Assembly: GCA_902797845.1 (NCBI GenBank)
Contig: CADBUJ010000026.1
Location: 1-38,454, forward strand
Length of the DNA: 38,454 bases
Reading direction: 5' to 3'
From: an uncultured Eubacteriales bacterium
Lineage (GTDB): Bacteria; Bacillota; Clostridia; Lachnospirales; Lachnospiraceae
Part shown: one piece after another, positions 34,834-38,454 of the stretch
Layout: the number at the start of each line of letters is the position of its first letter
How positions within the stretch are numbered: the first letter of the stretch is position 1
Notes under the pieces: model-generated
What the model was told of the DNA's origin: nothing
Seen by the model: the letters and a program-made list of their open reading frames with translations, nothing else
Databases searched by the model: none
Position numbers and translations under genes: made by a program

Positions 34834-35085
34834 TCACTCCTCGTAGGATACTTTTACAAAATAAAGCCCTTCATCCTCTGTTATGGATTCAACTATGCCT
34901 GTAAAATAACCGTCTTTATCCTTCAGCTTTTCAGGCATATTGTCAGACATGGCTACGGCATCCTTTATGGTGTAATAATACAGGTTGCCGGTAAGAGTCT
35001 TAAGTACTGACTCCTCCATCTCAACTTTATCCCCTTCTTTAAGGAGACCTTCTCTTTCCATAGTGAAATTAACTGATTTAATCAT
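34834..35085 (-). CDS. Small acidic protein of unknown function (83 aa)
   Basis: 83-residue soluble, acidic protein with no signal peptide or membrane segment. I do not recognise the family. The pattern ([54 protein letters not shown]) suggests short beta-strands, perhaps a compact beta-barrel. It has a fair SD (AGGTG, 5 nt spacing) and ends 2 nt before the ispF ATG, so it is probably a real first gene of the operon. It begins only about 15 nt after the tRNA-Met terminator, with no room for a separate promoter. Confidence 0.7.
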   Translation of the reverse strand: MIKSVNFTMEREGLLKEGDKVEMEESVLKTLTGNLYYYTIKDAVAMSDNMPEKLKDKDGYFTGIVESITEDEGLYFVKVSYEE

Positions 35086-35099
35086 AGAAACACCTTGTG

Positions 35100-35127
35100 A
35101 AAAAAGCTGCCGGATAAAACCGACAGC
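35100..35127 (-). terminator. Intrinsic terminator of the tRNA-Asp-Val-Met unit
   Basis: 8-bp stem GCTGTCGG/CCGGCAGC (35120-35127 with 35106-35113, one U-G pair), 6-nt loop and six T residues on the minus strand, 8 nt after tRNA-Met. Confidence 0.88.
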
Positions 35128-35135
35128 CTGTTAAA

Positions 35136-35209
35136 TAGCGAGAGGGGGATTTGAACCCTCGACACCGCGGGTATGAACCGCGTGCTCTAGCCAACTGAGC
35201 TATCTCGCC
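35136..35209 (-). tRNA. tRNA-Met, elongator type (anticodon CAT)
   Basis: 74-nt cloverleaf on the minus strand with acceptor GGCGAGA/TCTCGCT (G1-U72 wobble), D stem GCTC/GAGC, anticodon stem CGCGG/CCGCG with loop TTCATAC. The anticodon stem lacks the three G-C pairs of initiator tRNA, so elongator Met is likelier than fMet; a lysidine-modified tRNA-Ile cannot be fully excluded. T stem GAGGG/CCCCC has one A-C mismatch. CCA is not encoded. Confidence 0.9.
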
Positions 35210-35231
35210 GAATATAGTGCAGCCGCACTAA

Positions 35232-35304
35232 TGGGACCTATAGGGCTCGAACCTATGACCCTCTGCTTGTAAGGCAGATGCTCTCCCAGCTGAGCTAAGA
35301 TCCC
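35232..35304 (-). tRNA. tRNA-Val (anticodon TAC)
   Basis: 73-nt cloverleaf: acceptor GGGATCT/AGGTCCC, anticodon stem CTGCC/(G)GCAG-type with loop TTACAAG (TAC, Val), T-arm ATAGG-TTCGAGC-CCTAT, discriminator A. CCA not encoded. Second gene of the tRNA cluster. Confidence 0.94.
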
Positions 35305-35323
35305 AAGCGCATCTTGTACGCAG

Positions 35324-35397
35324 CGACCCGAAAGAGATTCGAACTCTCGACCTCCGCCGTGACAGGGCGGCGCTCTAACCAGCTGAGCCATCGGGCC
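35324..35397 (-). tRNA. tRNA-Asp (anticodon GTC)
   Basis: 74-nt cloverleaf: acceptor GGCCCGA/TCGGGTC, anticodon stem CCGCC/GGCGG with loop CTGTCAC (GTC, Asp), T-arm GAGAG-TTCGAAT-CTCTT, discriminator G as expected for Asp. First gene of the tRNA cluster. Confidence 0.95.
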
Positions 35398-35410
35398 AAT
35401 CGACTTATCC

Positions 35411-35439
35411 AATATAAGTTAAAAGCAGTTAATTGTCAA
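35411..35439 (-). promoter_or_regulatory. Sigma-A promoter of the tRNA-Asp-Val-Met cluster
   Basis: Minus strand -35 TTGACA (35434-35439), 17 nt spacer, -10 TATATT (35411-35416), 14 nt upstream of the tRNA-Asp 5' end. Confidence 0.85.
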
Positions 35440-35500
35440 GAAGAATAGACCTAAAATACTTCGTTTCTTTAAATAAAACAAATAGGTTATAAGGCTTTTA

Positions 35501-35509
35501 TGATATAAT
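35501..35509 (+). promoter_or_regulatory. Extended -10 promoter of the topoisomerase pair
   Basis: TGATATAAT on the plus strand (TG extension plus perfect TATAAT), 28 nt before the start codon. No recognisable -35 box stands 16-18 nt upstream. Confidence 0.65.
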
Positions 35510-35537
35510 GCTGTTATCTTTGTTCGGAGGAAACCAA

Positions 35538-37457
35538 ATGTCTAAAAAAGCATATGATGCTGAAAGTATTTCCGTTCTTGAGGGGCTTCAGGCGGTAAGA
35601 CAGAGACCGGGAATGTACATAGGCAGTCTTTCTGTTAAGGGGCTGAATCATCTGGTCTACGAGATCGTTGATAATTCCGTCGACGAGCATCTCGCAGGTC
35701 ATTGCGATAAAATAAGCGTCATTCTTGAAAAGGACGGATCTGCCACAGTTGAAGACAACGGCAGAGGTATACCTGTTGATATGCATGCCAAGGGCGTAAG
35801 CGCTGAACGTCTTCTTTTTACTACCCTTCATTCCGGAGGAAAATTCGATAACGAGTCCTATAAAACAAGCGGAGGCCTTCACGGAGTAGGGTCTTCTGTA
35901 GTAAACGCCCTTTCAGAATACCTTGATGTGGAAGTAAAGCGCGACGGGCATATATACCACGACAGATATAATCAGGGAAAGCCAGTAATAAAACTGGAAA
36001 ACGGTCTCCTTCCTGTAATTGGCAATACAAGACAGACAGGAACGAAGATTAATTTCAAACCTGATCCTGAGATATTTGAAAAAACCTACTTTAAGGCAGA
36101 CGACATAAAGAGCAGGCTTCACGAAACTGCATACTTAAATCCCTCTCTTACTATCCACTTTGAAGACAGGCGTGAAGAAATAACAGATAAGACTGATTTC
36201 TTTGAACCTGACGGAATAAAAGGATTTGTCCTTGATATAAATAAAAATAAAGATGCTATAACCTCTCCCATATATTTCAAAGGGGAATACGAAAATATCG
36301 AAGTAGAGATAGCATTCCAATATATTAACGAATTCCAGGAAAACGTGCTCGGCTTCTGCAACAATATTTATAATTCTGAGGGAGGTACTCATCTTTCAGG
36401 ATTTAAATCCATGTTTACCGGAGTAATGAATAACTATGCCAGAGAGTTAGGCGTTCTTAAGGAAAAGGATCAGAATTTTACAGGCGCAGAGATACGTAAC
36501 GGCATGACTGCCGTTGTATCCATAAAGCACCCCGATCCCCGCTTCGAGGGACAGACAAAAACAAAACTTGATAATCAGGATGCTGCAAGGATCGTTTCCA
36601 AGATAACAGGCGAACAGCTTCCTCTTTATTTCGACAGAAATCTCGATGTCCTAAAAGATGTTTTAAGTTGTGCCGAGAAGGCCGCCAAAATAAGAAAATC
36701 CGAAGAAAGAGCAAAGGTAAATCTGCTGTCTAAAAGCAAATATTCCTTTGATTCAAACGGAAAGCTGGCTAATTGCGAGAGCAAGGATCCTAAAAAATGT
36801 GAGATATTTATAGTTGAAGGAGACTCCGCCGGAGGTTCCGCCAAAAGTGCAAGGGACAGGATGTACCAGGCTATCCTTCCCATAAGAGGTAAGATCCTGA
36901 ATGTGGAAAAAGCCTCAATTGACAAGGTGCTTGCAAATGCCGAAATAAAATCCATGATAAATGCCTTCGGGTGCGGTTTTTCCGAAGGATACGGCAATGA
37001 TTTTGACATAACGAAACTTCGATATGACAAGATAATAATAATGGCTGATGCCGATGTGGACGGAGCACACATATCCACTCTTCTGCTCACACTTTTTTAC
37101 AGATTCATGCCTGAGCTTATATATGAAGGACATGTGTATATTGCAATGCCACCCCTTTACAAAGTAATACCCCAAAAGGGTCCCGAGCAGTATCTTTATG
37201 ATGATGCCGCCCTTGCCAAATACAAAAAAAGCCATACGGCTCCATTTACTCTGCAAAGATATAAAGGTCTTGGTGAAATGGATGCTGAACAGCTCTGGGA
37301 AACAACTCTCGATCCTTCACGGAGGATCCTAAAAAAAGTAACCATAGAGGATCCAAGAATGAGCTCTAATGTAACGGACATGCTTATGGGTACGGACGTA
37401 CCTCCCAGAAGAGACTTTATCTATAAACACGCCCGTGATGCAGAGCTTGATATTTAA
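35538..37457 (+). CDS. Type IIA DNA topoisomerase subunit B (ParE-like; GyrB possible)
   Basis: ATPase subunit of a gyrase or topoisomerase IV, 639 residues from the ATG at 35538 (GGAGG 7 nt ahead). N-terminal GHKL ATPase: RQRPGMYIG, EIVDNSVDEH with Glu42 and Asn46, DNGRGIPVD and the lid YKTSGGLHGVGSSVVNALS. TOPRIM motifs: EGDSAGGSAK and MADADVDGAHI. The end keeps QRYKGLGEMDAEQLWETT. The KTSGGLHGVG version suits Firmicutes ParE better than GyrB, but Lachnospiraceae often carry two such pairs and the call needs the A subunit C-terminus. It is followed 32 nt later by the A subunit gene in the same orientation. Confidence 0.88.
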   Translation: MSKKAYDAESISVLEGLQAVRQRPGMYIGSLSVKGLNHLVYEIVDNSVDEHLAGHCDKISVILEKDGSATVEDNGRGIPVDMHAKGVSAERLLFTTLHSGGKFDNESYKTSGGLHGVGSSVVNALSEYLDVEVKRDGHIYHDRYNQGKPVIKLENGLLPVIGNTRQTGTKINFKPDPEIFEKTYFKADDIKSRLHETAYLNPSLTIHFEDRREEITDKTDFFEPDGIKGFVLDINKNKDAITSPIYFKGEYENIEVEIAFQYINEFQENVLGFCNNIYNSEGGTHLSGFKSMFTGVMNNYARELGVLKEKDQNFTGAEIRNGMTAVVSIKHPDPRFEGQTKTKLDNQDAARIVSKITGEQLPLYFDRNLDVLKDVLSCAEKAAKIRKSEERAKVNLLSKSKYSFDSNGKLANCESKDPKKCEIFIVEGDSAGGSAKSARDRMYQAILPIRGKILNVEKASIDKVLANAEIKSMINAFGCGFSEGYGNDFDITKLRYDKIIIMADADVDGAHISTLLLTLFYRFMPELIYEGHVYIAMPPLYKVIPQKGPEQYLYDDAALAKYKKSHTAPFTLQRYKGLGEMDAEQLWETTLDPSRRILKKVTIEDPRMSSNVTDMLMGTDVPPRRDFIYKHARDAELDI

Positions 37458-37489
37458 GAAATAACATCCTTTATCTAAGGAGCACTTAT

Positions 37490-38454
37490 ATGAAGAAGAA
37501 CGAAACAGATAACGATTTAAGAGAGAATATAATCTCAACTGAATATTCAGAAGAAATGCAGCGCGCTTATATTAATTATTCCATGAGCGTAATCATTTCA
37601 AGAGCCATCCCTGACATAAGAGACGGCCTGAAGCCTGTTCAGCGTCGTACTTTATACGACATGTATCAGCTGGGTATCAGATACGATCGTCCGTATCGTA
37701 AATCCGCAAGGATCGTAGGCGATACTATGGGTAAATATCATCCTCACGGTGACTCCTCTATTTACGATTCCCTTGTGGTTATGACCCAGGACTTTAAAAA
37801 GGGAATACCTCTTGTGGATGGTCACGGTAATTTCGGTTCCATAGAGGGGGATCCCTGTGCAGCCATGCGATATACTGAAGCCCGACTTCAGAAAGTAACA
37901 CAGGAGTATTTTCTCTCGGATCTTGACAAGGATGTTATAGACTTTGTTCCTAATTTCGATGAAACAGAAAAAGAACCTTCAGTCCTTCCGGCCAAGGTTC
38001 CCAATATCCTTGTTAACGGTTCCGAAGGCATTGCCGTCGGGATGACTACCTCCATACCTACCCACAATCTGGGGGAAGTGATCGATGCCGTAAAGGCTCT
38101 CATGGACAATAACAATCTGACCGACAGAGACCTTATGAAATATATTAAGGGGCCAGACTTCCCCACCGGCGGTATCATTATAAATAAAGATCAGCTCCCA
38201 GATATATATTCCACAGGTCAGGGCAAGATACGCGTTCGCGGCAAAGTAGAATATGAAAAAGGTAAAGGCGGCAAAGAATATCTCGTTATAACCGAGATCC
38301 CCTATACCATGATCGGCGCCAATATAGGCAAGTTCCTCAACGATATTTACGATCTTGTTGAATCCAAGGTCACGACAGATATAGTTGATATCTCAAATCA
38401 GTCTTCTAAAGAAGGCATCCGCATTGTTCTTGAGCTTCGTAAAAATGCCGATGT
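37490..38454 (+). CDS. Type IIA DNA topoisomerase subunit A (ParC/GyrA, 3' end off window)
   Basis: Breakage-reunion subunit; the first 321 codons are present and the frame is open to the window end. SD AAGGAG lies 7 nt before the ATG. Catalytic Tyr128 is in AAMRYTEARL. The quinolone-contact region HPHGDSSIYD has Ser89 and Asp93, the residues of drug-sensitive enzymes. The stretch EEMQRAYINYSMSVIISRAI is typical of the family N-terminus. The C-terminal DNA-wrapping domain, with or without a GyrA box, is beyond the window, so gyrase and topoisomerase IV cannot be separated here. Confidence 0.9.
   Translation, partial: MKKNETDNDLRENIISTEYSEEMQRAYINYSMSVIISRAIPDIRDGLKPVQRRTLYDMYQLGIRYDRPYRKSARIVGDTMGKYHPHGDSSIYDSLVVMTQDFKKGIPLVDGHGNFGSIEGDPCAAMRYTEARLQKVTQEYFLSDLDKDVIDFVPNFDETEKEPSVLPAKVPNILVNGSEGIAVGMTTSIPTHNLGEVIDAVKALMDNNNLTDRDLMKYIKGPDFPTGGIIINKDQLPDIYSTGQGKIRVRGKVEYEKGKGGKEYLVITEIPYTMIGANIGKFLNDIYDLVESKVTTDIVDISNQSSKEGIRIVLELRKNAD

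Noticed and set aside
35200..35412. 70-residue open frame on the minus strand over the tRNA cluster
   Set aside because: It runs through tRNA-Val and tRNA-Asp; the cloverleaf structures explain the sequence.
35405..35413. TTATCCAAT resembling a DnaA box near the strand switch
   Set aside because: Only seven of nine positions match, it is single, and it overlaps the tRNA promoter -10 box; no cluster of boxes or dnaA gene is present, so no origin call is made.
35514..37538. Many minus-strand frames inside the topoisomerase B gene
   Set aside because: They are shadows of a strongly conserved plus-strand gene and have no ribosome binding sites or family motifs.

Overview
The window looks like a chromosomal segment from a Gram-positive member of the Clostridia, most likely family Lachnospiraceae. 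The reasons are the low-to-medium GC, strong AGGAGG-type ribosome binding sites, Firmicutes-type operons (ispF-cysE-cysS-mrnC-rlmB-sigH, phoH-ybeY) and several families common in Lachnospiraceae (GGGtGRT protein, DUF4358, DHHW protein, DUF4214 repeats, UPF0210/UPF0237 pair). Genus is not decidable by eye. I saw no phage, insertion sequence, CRISPR array or integration scar, and no gene-free stretch exceeds 300 bp.

Layout. Everything from 1 to about 35.4 kb is transcribed leftwards (minus strand). (1) 1-5.2 kb: a probable phoH-ybeY-DUF3048 lipoprotein-MurJ/SpoVB-like flippase-HI0933-type flavoprotein operon, the last gene running off the left edge. (2) 5.3-5.5 kb: rpsU with its own promoter and terminator. 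(3) 5.6-9.6 kb: alaS followed by a CapA-like membrane-anchored protein. (4) 9.6-15.5 kb: a compact overlapping operon of a class II aldolase, RNase HI, an RsmF-type rRNA methyltransferase, a YgiQ radical SAM protein, an RluA-type pseudouridine synthase and RecU. (5) 15.5-17.3 kb: a two-gene unit of an IscU/NifU-like scaffold and a GGGtGRT protein, closed by a strong terminator. (6) 17.3-21.1 kb: guaB, cardiolipin synthase and a left-handed beta-helix nucleotidyltransferase-like protein. (7) 21.1-22.5 kb: a lone tRNA-Thr and a secreted SleB-type cell-wall hydrolase with an SH3 domain. (8) 22.7-28.7 kb: the main accessory locus, a five-gene envelope operon of a secreted six-repeat DUF4214/lysozyme-like protein, membrane-anchored SGNH hydrolase, DUF4358 protein, MBOAT acyltransferase and DHHW/AlgX-like protein. 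(9) 28.8-35.1 kb: a nine-gene run with ispF, cysE, cysS, mrnC, rlmB, sigH and the ACT/UPF0210 pair. (10) 35.1-35.4 kb: tRNA-Asp, tRNA-Val, tRNA-Met. The rightmost 3 kb switches to the plus strand and carries a type IIA topoisomerase B/A pair, the A gene truncated by the window edge.

Most of the window is housekeeping: translation and RNA modification, cysteine and isoprenoid synthesis, guanine nucleotide synthesis, DNA topology and recombination. The two stretches most worth attention are the envelope O-acylation/lysozyme operon at 22.7-28.7 kb, which has the parts of an acetyl transfer and removal machine coupled to a wall hydrolase, and the GGGtGRT/scaffold pair at 15.5-17.3 kb, a conserved iron-sulfur-related unit whose role is not established to my knowledge. 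Four TTG starts and one GTG start were found by reading start codons, several of them at translationally coupled junctions. Two genes (cls and an 83-residue unknown) start directly behind intrinsic terminators.
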